Positions 8,128 through 15,536 of a stretch of 22,199 nt of DNA are shown piece after piece; within the stretch, counting starts at the first letter, position 1, and every line of letters begins with the position of its first letter. The DNA is from an uncultured Muribaculum sp. GTDB lineage: Bacteria > Bacteroidota > Bacteroidia > Bacteroidales > Muribaculaceae. The notes under the pieces are model-generated. The model worked only from the letters and a program-made list of their open reading frames with translations. It made no database searches and had not been told where the DNA came from. The DNA lies in the NCBI GenBank assembly GCA_910578785.1, contig CAJTSJ010000039.1:1-22199 (forward strand), read 5' to 3'. Position numbers and translations under genes: made by a program.

Positions 8128-8170
8128 ATAGCCGGGTAATATGATCGTAAGGATGAAATTACCTGGCTAT
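8128..8170 (+). terminator. Hairpin downstream of korB
   Basis: ATAGCCGGGTAAT (8128-8140) and ATTACCTGGCTAT (8158-8170) are complementary at 12 of 13 positions, the remaining one being G-U on the plus-strand RNA, with a 17-base loop. No U-tract follows, so termination is not proven. The rest of 8097-8356 is AT-rich; I see no gene in it. Confidence 0.45.
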
Positions 8171-8356
8171 CATTATGAATTAAAGTAAATCTAAAGATCG
8201 TACATATAGATTAATTGCTTTGATTGTAAAAAAATTACAGGTTTAAGTCCGTTATAATTACGTAGATTGTCACTTCAAACGCGAATATTTATATTGACGA
8301 CTTTTTTATGGCTAAAATAATATTACAACACGATTCATGTTCGCTGTTAGACGTTA

Positions 8357-10999
8357 TTATGTGTTTTGATTAGGCTTTTCGCCTAATTTACCTATACGCA
8401 TTATAATTGAGGTTTGACTCCTGCCCATTTTAGTTGAGATATATTTTATGCTTTTGCCCTCATGATATAACTTCAATAAAAATTGGTCTGCACTATTTGT
8501 CCATCTTTTATTAGCATTAGGATGCTTAATATAACTTTCATTTGTGATTTTTTCAGGATATAGGAATTCGTCAACAAACACAGATGGGAATCGGCTGTCA
8601 TACAGTACGAATGTCTTTATCTTGGCTCTTGTTATTGCGACATAAAACAATCTGCGTTCTTCTCCAAAGGGATAGTTGTCGCTTTCTGTAAGGACATAAT
8701 TAAGTACTGTATCATCTCCCACAAGAGACGGGAATCCGTATGTATCTTTATTGCATTGGAGTATTATAACATAGTCTGCTTCAAGACCTTTGGATTTATG
8801 TACTGTCAGAAACTCAATTTTCCTGTTCCCGATAAAATAGAAAAATCTATTGCCATCTTTCGAGGATTTGAATCTATACGACAAATAGTAATCGTCGAAA
8901 GAATATCGGCCTAAAAGGAATATGGATTTATCTAAAGGAATTGACGCAACTAATTGTCCTATAAGATTGCAGTAATTGGCTCTTTCATACTCGCAAAAAT
9001 GAAGCTCGGTTTTGGTTTTTGGATTATATGGATGAATGTTCTTTTTTATTTGCGTCCAGTTCCGTTGGATAAATTTAGAGGACAAACTGACTAACGGTTC
9101 GCCAAAGCGATATGTAGTTTCGATTTTGTTTATATCAGTATAGCCGAAGAAATCCGCGAACCGATTGAAAAGAGCCATATCACTACCTGAAAAGCGATAT
9201 ATTGATTGCCAATCATCCCCGACACAATATAATTTGGCAGGAGGATTGCCATCTCGGAGAGCTTTCAAGAAATTGTAGCGGTCTACCGACATATCCTGGA
9301 ATTCATCAACAATAATATAGTCGAATTTCATTGGATTGAGTGAATGACATATATCGGTAGCTTGTAGTATTGCATCTGTGAAATCTATCTGATTGAGACT
9401 TTTTAATGTTTCGACATATCGTTCATATACAGGCTTGAAGATTTTTTTTATAATGAACTCATTACGCTCATCGCCTATGCTTTGCGCTTCCCTTATAACA
9501 TCATGTATAGATTTACATCTTGACTTTATTAATGTTACAAAGGTGACTACAAGACGTATAAATGATTTTTCTTGCTTGCTATTAGGAGGTAGAACCAGAT
9601 TATATAATTCAGAATCAGTTATTTCTTTTATCGGAACGCCTGCCTTTTCCAATTGTATCTTAAGTTTGTCCTTAATGTTGTAATAATGGAAGTCTACACT
9701 CGAGGTTGTTAACAGTTCTGTGCCGAATTTCTTATGAGCGTCCTTTTTCCAAGTTATGCCGTCATTATATTGTTGATTGGCTTCTTCATAAGTAATACCT
9801 TTGTCTTTTGCAAACCATAAAGGTACAAGACAATGTTCGTCAATGCCAAAATGTTCTAGATATATTCGTTTTGTTTTTCCGTCCCGTTCATAATAAATAG
9901 AGAAATCTGGATGGTATTGCGAGTGTGTTTCATCAGATAAAGGATGCTCGTAAGGCTCTTCATATCTGAATTTAACTCCAAGTAATGACAATGCTAGACA
10001 TATTTTTTGTTCCTGTTCACTTCGCACATAAACAATTTTTCCATCCATATCTGGGAATTGTGCTTTCAAACGTGTGCCTTTTTGCTCTGATAATTGTTGC
10101 CTCCGATTATTTTTTTGTCGTTCCCAATCCGTTTCTTGAATTTGATAATCAAAGAAGTATTCGACTACGCTTTTTTTGAAATTGGTGTCATTTAATAGCT
10201 CTTGGTATATTTTCAAAAACAGTACATCCGTATTGTTGTATATCGAAGGTTTCTGACCAGTAGCTTGCCCTATAATATCCATGGCAAGTTTATGGAATGT
10301 GTAACCTCGCAAACCATCAATGCCCATCCTTTTTGTCAGTTCAGAGGCAGCCTTGTTAGTATAACTTATAAGGAGTATGTTTTTAGGTTCAACATGTTTG
10401 ATGTCTATCAGATATCTTACTTTCCCTATTATAGATGAGGTCTTGCCACTTCCCGCGCTGCTTACAACGAGGCAATTATCCTCGTCAGACACAATGGAGC
10501 GTCGTTGTTGATTGTCCAAAGGATATTTTAAACAATTATCGAAAAAATTCTTATATGTGTCCAGTTCCTCTTTTATATACTCGTCATTATGATTTTTGAT
10601 AAGCCATTGTAAATTCTCAAAATCAGATACAAATTTTAATATTGTCTCAGATGGTTCTACATGGAATGTCTCAAGCCGTTTGAGAAGGTTGTTTACCTCA
10701 TGAAACAAATTGGTATAATAATCTGTAAAATATTTCTCTTCCCGAAATGTAATGTATTTTCCGTAAAAGGTTTGTTTTAAATCGGACTTGATATCTGTGA
10801 AAGACTGTTCGCCTTCTTGCTGTAATGTCTCTTCTTTAGGCTTGAGTTCTTCTTTATTTTTTAGAGAGCTTTGATAAGAAGAATTATTCTCTATACGTAA
10901 AGACAGCTCATTAGACTTCTGTTTTAACAGTAAGCGTATCGTCACTACAATAATAACTATAGTGGCTATGGATGAGCACAATGTTAGCAGTATAGACAT
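8357..10999 (-). CDS. Helicase IV-like SF1A helicase with nuclease-like insert, N-terminal membrane segment and C-terminal HTH
   Basis: 880 residues. The UvrD/Rep motor is complete: Walker A SSAGSGKTS (180-188), VDEFQD (564-569), GDDWQSIYRFSG (594-605), TTYRFGEP (628-635), TVHKSKGLEADYV (732-744) and RRLFYVAITRAK (782-793). Motif wording and spacing are closest to E. coli helicase IV (HelD of E. coli, not the RNA-polymerase HelD of Bacillus), 3'-5' DNA helicases. Three additions stand out: a hydrophobic segment at 3-25 followed by a charged, probably coiled linker; an insert at about 325-385 with E328/E330, YHPDF (362-366) and YLEHFG (380-385), resembling a PD-(D/E)XK nuclease core; and a C-terminal unit (832-870) built like a Myb/HTH DNA-binding motif (RWT...GKSIKYISTKMGRS). 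Base composition is clearly more AT-rich than the flanking genes. The role could be DNA repair or anti-phage defence; the sequence does not decide. Confidence 0.88.
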   Translation of the reverse strand: MSILLTLCSSIATIVIIVVTIRLLLKQKSNELSLRIENNSSYQSSLKNKEELKPKEETLQQEGEQSFTDIKSDLKQTFYGKYITFREEKYFTDYYTNLFHEVNNLLKRLETFHVEPSETILKFVSDFENLQWLIKNHNDEYIKEELDTYKNFFDNCLKYPLDNQQRRSIVSDEDNCLVVSSAGSGKTSSIIGKVRYLIDIKHVEPKNILLISYTNKAASELTKRMGIDGLRGYTFHKLAMDIIGQATGQKPSIYNNTDVLFLKIYQELLNDTNFKKSVVEYFFDYQIQETDWERQKNNRRQQLSEQKGTRLKAQFPDMDGKIVYVRSEQEQKICLALSLLGVKFRYEEPYEHPLSDETHSQYHPDFSIYYERDGKTKRIYLEHFGIDEHCLVPLWFAKDKGITYEEANQQYNDGITWKKDAHKKFGTELLTTSSVDFHYYNIKDKLKIQLEKAGVPIKEITDSELYNLVLPPNSKQEKSFIRLVVTFVTLIKSRCKSIHDVIREAQSIGDERNEFIIKKIFKPVYERYVETLKSLNQIDFTDAILQATDICHSLNPMKFDYIIVDEFQDMSVDRYNFLKALRDGNPPAKLYCVGDDWQSIYRFSGSDMALFNRFADFFGYTDINKIETTYRFGEPLVSLSSKFIQRNWTQIKKNIHPYNPKTKTELHFCEYERANYCNLIGQLVASIPLDKSIFLLGRYSFDDYYLSYRFKSSKDGNRFFYFIGNRKIEFLTVHKSKGLEADYVIILQCNKDTYGFPSLVGDDTVLNYVLTESDNYPFGEERRLFYVAITRAKIKTFVLYDSRFPSVFVDEFLYPEKITNESYIKHPNANKRWTNSADQFLLKLYHEGKSIKYISTKMGRSQTSIIMRIGKLGEKPNQNT

Positions 11000-11031
11000 T
11001 AAAACGTATTATAAATTTGTCTTTGTCGAAT

Positions 11032-11472
11032 CTAATTAGTGGATGTGATAGAGCTGTTTATCGGTATAATAGTACGATTTTCTTCATCGAACGACCATTG
11101 GACCTGCCAAGTTTTACCATCTATTTTATCAAGGAGAATGAAGTTATATATGTTTTGAGTAGGGTAAAGCTCAAAACGTCCATTATACTTTTTCCCAGTT
11201 GTGATAATCGGATTTGGATTTAAATCGCATTCAAAGCAGCCATCATTGCTTTTTATACTGTATTGTATTTGCCACATCTGCCCAGTTTGAGTGTCAAGCT
11301 TTATGGAAGTCCACATATTCTGTGTGGGAAATAGTTTAAAACGGCTATTATCGTTAGTCTGTATAGGTTGTACTTGAGGACCATCTTTAAGCGTCGATTT
11401 GCATGTATCGTCGGTGCATCCGCTAAACATAACATAAAGAAACGCAAGAATCGATAATACTAATTTTTTCAT
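11032..11472 (-). CDS. Lipoprotein with two tandem RF-L-PTQN repeats
   Basis: 146 residues. An N-terminal signal peptide ends in the lipobox FSGC (Cys19), so the protein should be lipid-anchored in the envelope. The mature part holds two copies of one unit: residues 43-73 and 98-127, sharing RF-L-PTQN, then I-LD, then G--WQ-Q-S. Such Trp/aromatic-rich units suggest small beta-sheet modules. A four-cysteine set (19, 24, 79, 82) is present; the pair CFEC between the repeats might form a disulfide or bind metal. No function is known to me. The stop lies 32 bases before the helicase start, and the gene starts 12 bases after the stop of the secreted protein upstream, so the three genes look like one transcription unit. 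Confidence 0.8.
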   Translation of the reverse strand: MKKLVLSILAFLYVMFSGCTDDTCKSTLKDGPQVQPIQTNDNSRFKLFPTQNMWTSIKLDTQTGQMWQIQYSIKSNDGCFECDLNPNPIITTGKKYNGRFELYPTQNIYNFILLDKIDGKTWQVQWSFDEENRTIIPINSSITSTN

Positions 11473-11484
11473 TGTTCTTTGTCT

Positions 11485-12054
11485 TTAGATTTCATCTAAA
11501 TCATTCTGTATTTTGGTTTCAACATTTTGAGCATCACGATATTTTATTACCACAATACCATCACCGTAAGTGCTTGCTTTTTCTATAGATAATTCGATTG
11601 TTCCACCAGTGACTTCCCATGCACTAGCATAAGTAACTGTCCCTTGTGTTAATTCATGCATCAATGCTATATTGCTGTCCAATCTACTTGGATTGTTTTC
11701 CTTACACGCTGATGAATTTCCATATTTACGAGTGTATAGCTCTTTGTAGTAATTGTATATATTAACTAGATTTTTCCATTCATCATTTGGATCGAAAAGG
11801 ACTATTACTGAATGAACGCTTTTCCCATCGTCGGTTGCACCTACCCCGATTGATGCTTGTCTACCAGTGAAATCACCAACAAACATTGTGATGTTGTTGT
11901 CTGTTCCAATCTGGGTTAATCCTTTGTCTTTGAGTTTCTGGCAGAATGAAGTCATACTTCCTTCGATTGGAATTCCTTTAAAAGAAAGATGTTCTTGTGC
12001 CGTAACGTAGATAGAAGCAAATAGTCCAATTAAAGTGATTACAATTTTCTTCAT
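11485..12054 (-). CDS. Secreted protein of unknown function
   Basis: 189 residues from the ATG at 12052-12054. The frame is open to an ATG at 12105, but only the internal start gives a standard signal peptide (MKKIVITLIGLFASIYVTAQ, cut after Ala19 or Gln20), and an A-rich stretch precedes it. The mature part starts HLSFKGIPIEGSM, typical of Bacteroidales exported proteins whose second part varies; it then alternates short beta-rich segments (FVGDFTGRQASIGVG; SVIVLFDPN) with a helical one rich in Tyr/Lys (NIYNYYKELYTRKYG). A single Cys pair position (Cys18 of the mature half and Cys at SSACKEN) might form a disulfide. I do not recognise a domain with known activity. First gene of the AT-rich unit. 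Confidence 0.75.
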   Translation of the reverse strand: MKKIVITLIGLFASIYVTAQEHLSFKGIPIEGSMTSFCQKLKDKGLTQIGTDNNITMFVGDFTGRQASIGVGATDDGKSVHSVIVLFDPNDEWKNLVNIYNYYKELYTRKYGNSSACKENNPSRLDSNIALMHELTQGTVTYASAWEVTGGTIELSIEKASTYGDGIVVIKYRDAQNVETKIQNDLDEI

Positions 12055-12111
12055 GCTTATTCTTTTTAGTGTGTCAAATTCTTTCATTGGCTCTTTTAGT
12101 TCCATTTGAAC

Positions 12112-12290
12112 CGTTAATTATGCAGAAGCGTGGAACTGCAATGCCACGTTCTGAATTGGAGGTCGTAGGAAACCTATACACACGAATGTAGAAATAGCAG
12201 CCCACGCTATAGCGCGAGAACCACTATGCTACCCTTGTGTGTAATTGTGAAAGTTCCTACGTTTCCAATTCACAAGATAAGCATAACGCT
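12112..12290 (-). ncRNA. Candidate structured RNA or structured leader (three-way junction)
   Basis: No ORF fits here, but the minus strand folds well. A rod is formed by GAATTGGA (12153-12160) with TCCAATTC (12264-12271), CGTAGGAA (12164-12171) with TTCCTACG (12254-12261), and TACACAC (12177-12183) with GTGTGTA (12237-12243), capped by a seven-pair stem 12201-12207/12212-12218 with a TATA loop. Beside it is a hairpin CGTGG/CCACG (12129-12133, 12144-12148), extended by GAA/TTC. A closing helix joins about 12117-12123 with 12281-12287. Three pairs (two in the capping stem, one in the closing helix) are G-U on the minus strand but A-C on the plus strand, favouring a minus-strand RNA. A -7 box lies upstream at 12337-12345. 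No U-tract follows, so it may be a leader of the secreted-protein gene. Confidence 0.45.
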
Positions 12291-12336
12291 TCTTATTTTT
12301 ATCTTAAGTCTCGGAAAGAGTTGCCTCAATCCAATT

Positions 12337-12345
12337 GCAAAAATA
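12337..12345 (-). promoter_or_regulatory. Possible promoter -7 box for the AT-rich unit
   Basis: TATTTTTGC on the minus strand matches TAnnTTTGC. No good -33 TTTG is found 19-21 bases upstream. It would start transcription near 12330, giving a leader of about 275 bases that contains the whole foldable element. Confidence 0.4.
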
Positions 12346-12410
12346 AACAAAATAAGTGATAAGTCTATTCTGTTGAATAATTTTATTAATTAATTTTTGT
12401 AGAATGAAGG

Positions 12411-13925
12411 TTATTTCGCGTTTAGGGCGAGCATGTCGTCGATGATGTGGCGGTCATTTGACAGGCGTGGAACCTTGCGCTGGCCTCCGAGCTTGCCGGT
12501 GGATGCGAGCCATTGGTCGAAGAGTCCTTCATGTGCTACGACGATGGATAGGCGGTCGAGGAACAGTCCGTGCGACCGTTTGGCCTGATAGTCGGAATTT
12601 TCGGACTGGATGTTTTTGTCAAGCCGTTCTGCGAACTCGTCGATGTCGGCCGGCGGACATACAAATTCGATGAGCCACTGGTGGCGTCCGCGGGTGCGGT
12701 CGCCGGCATAGACCGGTGCGGCTGTGAAATTGACCACTTCGCAGGCCATTTCGGAGCAAGTGCGCGCTATGGCGGCTTCGGCATTGTGCACCATCAGTTC
12801 TTCTCCGAAAGCGTTGATGAAGTGCTTGGTGCGCCCTGCGATGACTATTTTCAGCGGATTTACGCTCGTGACGGTGACTGTGTCGCCTATGGCGTATCGC
12901 CACAGGCCGTTGCATCCTGATATTACGAGTGAATATGTTTCGCCCGGAGTCACCTGCCAGGCCCCGAGGGCTTCGGGGTACTTTTCATTCTCCTGTCCGA
13001 GAGGCACAAACTCAAAGAATATTCCCAGGTCGGTCAGCAGCGTCAGCGACGGGTCGTCGACATCGGTGCGGAGCGCGAAGAATCCCTCGGAGGCATTATA
13101 TGTCTCGAGGTACCGCATGCGGGAGCTGTCGGTGATATGCGAGTAGGTCTCGCGATAGGGTTCAAATGATATTCCGCCGTGGAAGAATACCTCAAGGTTG
13201 GGCCATACTTCGTGGATGGTGGAGGCTCCTGTCTTTTTCAGAATCTCCTTTATGACGGCGAGAAACCATGACGGCACTCCGGATATGTTGGTCACGTCGC
13301 GGCCTATGGAGGCTTCGACGAGAGCGGGTAGTTTTTCCTGCCAGTCCTCCATCAGGGCTATGCGCTTTGACGGAATTCTGACCAGATTGACAAGCGGATT
13401 GATGTTGTCGATGAGGTTGGCCGAGAGGTCGCCCACGACCACGTTCTTAGGCAGTGTGAGCTCGTTGGCGTAGCTTCCTCCAAGTATGAAACTTCGTCCG
13501 TCGAAAATCCGGCTGTCGGGATATAGGTCGAGATAGTGGGCCACAACGTCAAATCCGCCCTGATAGTGGGTGCGCTTGAATGAGTCGCCGGTTATGGGTA
13601 TGTACTTGCTTTTGCCGTCCGACGTGCCTGACGACTGGGCAAAGTGGGTGGTGCGTCCCGGCCATAGGATGTCGCGCTCGCCGTTGATTATCCGTTCGAC
13701 CAGGTGTCGTATGTCAGGGTACTGGCTTACGGGAACTTTGTTCTTGAAGTCCTCGTATGTGCGGATGGAGGAATAGCCGTAGGTCTGTCCCTGAAGAGTC
13801 GCCGCCGCCCTGTGCAGAAGCCACTGAAGCTCCCGGCATTGCGTGGCTTCAGGCCGTATGGCTTTACCGCGCCAGGCTTTGATCCGGCGCAGAAACAACG
13901 GTTTTATGAGGGACGTGATGCTCAT
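12411..13925 (-). CDS. GH3-family acyl-adenylating enzyme
   Basis: 504 residues, full length for the bacterial GH3 (auxin-responsive promoter) family in the ANL adenylating superfamily. The ATP-binding loop reads SSGTSDGKSKYIPI (98-111); further motifs are FHGGISFEPY (about 248-257), ETYNASEGFFA (about 274-284) and GLWRYAIGDTVTV (about 340-352). Plant members adenylate a carboxylic acid such as indoleacetate or jasmonate and join it to an amino acid. Bacterial members are uncharacterised in gut Bacteroidales as far as I know, so the acid and acceptor are unknown. No signal peptide; cytoplasmic. It stands alone: AT-rich non-coding DNA lies behind its stop (12106-12410), and a divergent lipoprotein gene starts 101 bases from its start. 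Confidence 0.88.
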   Translation of the reverse strand: MSITSLIKPLFLRRIKAWRGKAIRPEATQCRELQWLLHRAAATLQGQTYGYSSIRTYEDFKNKVPVSQYPDIRHLVERIINGERDILWPGRTTHFAQSSGTSDGKSKYIPITGDSFKRTHYQGGFDVVAHYLDLYPDSRIFDGRSFILGGSYANELTLPKNVVVGDLSANLIDNINPLVNLVRIPSKRIALMEDWQEKLPALVEASIGRDVTNISGVPSWFLAVIKEILKKTGASTIHEVWPNLEVFFHGGISFEPYRETYSHITDSSRMRYLETYNASEGFFALRTDVDDPSLTLLTDLGIFFEFVPLGQENEKYPEALGAWQVTPGETYSLVISGCNGLWRYAIGDTVTVTSVNPLKIVIAGRTKHFINAFGEELMVHNAEAAIARTCSEMACEVVNFTAAPVYAGDRTRGRHQWLIEFVCPPADIDEFAERLDKNIQSENSDYQAKRSHGLFLDRLSIVVAHEGLFDQWLASTGKLGGQRKVPRLSNDRHIIDDMLALNAK

Positions 13926-13949
13926 TGGCTAAAATTATCTGATTTTAAA

Positions 13950-13958
13950 ACAAAGATA
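13950..13958 (-). promoter_or_regulatory. -7 box of the GH3 gene
   Basis: TATCTTTGT on the minus strand matches TAnnTTTG and lies 25 bases before the GH3 start codon, leaving a very short leader. The position for a -33 box is not a good match. Confidence 0.45.
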
Positions 13959-14026
13959 CATCAAATTTGTTAAAATAATACCTGAGAGATTCACTTGGAG
14001 TTTAAAATCATCTAAAATTTTTCACC

Positions 14027-14383
14027 ATGACGAAAAAGAAATTCTTGGTCTGGCTTATGCTTACCATCTGTATGTCATTGACATTCAACGCATGCGACAG
14101 CGACGACGGATATTATGGCGACTACACCGGCAATGCGCCGTTTTTAGGCACATGGTACGGGATGTCGACCGACATTACCTTCACTTTCAACAGCAGCGGA
14201 TACGGCACCTACACTAATCAGTATGGGGAATACTATAACTTCTCGTGGGATTATGGTGAAAACTACCTTGACGTCTATTTTAACGACGGAACTATCTGGA
14301 ATCTCGACTGGAGGTTTACACCAAAAGGATATCTGGCCCTTTACGACGAGAATCTGGGCTATACCACTTACTATACGAGGTAG
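14027..14383 (+). CDS. Small lipoprotein with beta-rich domain
   Basis: 118 residues. A signal peptide with lipobox FNAC (Cys23) is followed by DSDDG, an acidic tail that fits the lipoprotein export signal seen in Bacteroidetes (several acidic residues after Cys), so surface exposure is possible. The mature part (about 38-118) is rich in Tyr, Trp and Gly and reads like a small beta barrel: FLGTWYG, then TFTFNSSGYGTYT, then YYNFSWDY, then LDVYFNDGTIW, resembling lipocalin-like domains found in other Bacteroidales lipoproteins. The ligand is unknown. It diverges from GH3 and converges with the GNAT-like gene, ending 10 bases from it. Confidence 0.8.
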   Translation: MTKKKFLVWLMLTICMSLTFNACDSDDGYYGDYTGNAPFLGTWYGMSTDITFTFNSSGYGTYTNQYGEYYNFSWDYGENYLDVYFNDGTIWNLDWRFTPKGYLALYDENLGYTTYYTR

Positions 14384-14393
14384 ACGCCGCGCG

Positions 14394-15527
14394 CTAATCG
14401 ATGTCGTGGCGGAAGGCCACGCGACGGCGGTGCTGTCGGCGTTCAAAGAATTTCCACTGTTGCTGTACATTCTCGTTGTCGGCAAGCTCAGGATTGCTTT
14501 CTGCCCAACGGTAACCGTTCTTGATATATACGGGCAACAGGTCGGTAAACAGCAATGCGTTGACTCCCTTGCTCTGATACTCAGGCGAAACGGCCACCAG
14601 CAGAAGATCGACCGTGTCGTTGTGGCCGTACATGGCTTTCAGAAGGTGTATCCATCCGGTGGGGAACAGACGTCCCTTGCTCTTCTGCAGAGCCTTTGAC
14701 ATCGAGGGCATGGAGATGCCGATTCCTACGAGTTTGTCGGCTTTGTCGACAATGACGCATACATTCTCAAGTTTGAGAATGGGCAGGTAGAGGTCGATGT
14801 AGTATTGTATCTGGCGCGGGGTGAGCGGCGAATAGCCGTAAAGCTTGTCGTAAGCCTCGTTTATGAGTTCGAAAAGCGCTACGCCGTAGTCTTCCTTGAT
14901 TTTCTTTCCACTGGTGTATTTTATAGTCCGGAGTCCGTATTTGCGCTTGACTATTTCTCCCACACGGGCGAGCTGGTCGGGCAATTCGTCGGGGACGGTA
15001 ATGCGGTATTCCACCCATTCGGCGTCGGGAGTGAATCCCATGCGCTCCATCTGTATGGGGTAGTACGGATAGTTGTAGATGGTGGCCATGGTTCCGAGTT
15101 CTTCAAATCCGAACGTCAGCATGCCTTCGTGGTCCAGATCGGTAAATCCCATCGGGCCTACTATTGATGTCATGCCGTTGTCGCGTCCCCATCGGGCGAG
15201 TGTGTCGAACAGGGCGTCGGCCACTTCGTCGTCGTCGATGAAGTCGGTAAATCCAAACCGCACGTCGTTGCGTCCGCTACGCTCGTTGACGAGGCTGTTG
15301 ATTATGCCGGTGATTCGGCCTACGGGCTTGCCGTCGCGGAAGGCCATCCATGACTTCGCCCTGCAATGGTCAAATGCCGGATTTTTGCCGGGCGACAACG
15401 TCTCGACATCGTCCTTGATCAACGGCGGCACATAGTAGGGATTATCTTTATATAGGTCGATTCCGAATTCAGTATATTTCTTTAACTCGGACTTGGTAGG
15501 GTTTATCTCTCGTATTTCTACAGCCAT
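14394..15527 (-). CDS. GNAT-like N-acetyltransferase family protein
   Basis: 377 residues, cytoplasmic. The N-terminal part carries the segment WMAFRDGKPVGRITGIIN (about 60-77) and the FTDFIDDDEVADALFDTLARWGRDNG-type region followed by GPMGFTDLDHEGML (about 124-137); the C-terminal part (about 250-360) has VDLLLVAVSPEYQSKGVNALLF, which looks like the acetyl-CoA-binding turn of GNAT enzymes (a V-P-Y/Q-x-K-G variant). It resembles the two-lobed YghO-like family common in Bacteroidetes; the substrate is unknown. The stop reads on the minus strand and the start lies nine bases after the stop of the pseudokinase-like gene, so the two form one unit and may act in one process. Confidence 0.8.
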   Translation of the reverse strand: MAVEIREINPTKSELKKYTEFGIDLYKDNPYYVPPLIKDDVETLSPGKNPAFDHCRAKSWMAFRDGKPVGRITGIINSLVNERSGRNDVRFGFTDFIDDDEVADALFDTLARWGRDNGMTSIVGPMGFTDLDHEGMLTFGFEELGTMATIYNYPYYPIQMERMGFTPDAEWVEYRITVPDELPDQLARVGEIVKRKYGLRTIKYTSGKKIKEDYGVALFELINEAYDKLYGYSPLTPRQIQYYIDLYLPILKLENVCVIVDKADKLVGIGISMPSMSKALQKSKGRLFPTGWIHLLKAMYGHNDTVDLLLVAVSPEYQSKGVNALLFTDLLPVYIKNGYRWAESNPELADNENVQQQWKFFERRQHRRRVAFRHDID

Positions 15528-15536
15528 AGGTCTAAT

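Noticed and set aside
8327..8341. Possible terminator for the helicase gene
   Set aside because: AACATGAATCGTGTT on the minus strand can form a six-pair hairpin with a three-base loop, but it is weak and no continuous U-tract follows.
8370..8386. Inverted repeat TTAGGC-N5-GCCTAA
   Set aside because: It is inside the last codons of the helicase gene and lacks a U-tract, so a terminator call is not supported.
12055..12105. Earlier ATG of the secreted protein (adds 17 residues)
   Set aside because: The extra residues precede a complete signal peptide and would put it at an unusual internal position; the internal ATG at 12052-12054 is preferred.
12112..12290. Retron msr-msd or integron attC site
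   Set aside because: A foldable element with closing inverted repeats would fit superficially, but no reverse transcriptase or integrase gene is present in the window, and attC core motifs (GTTRRRY/RYYYAAC) were not found.
12724..13146. Plus-strand open frames inside GH3
   Set aside because: Antisense to a full-length enzyme with clear motifs; low-complexity, arginine/serine-rich translation.
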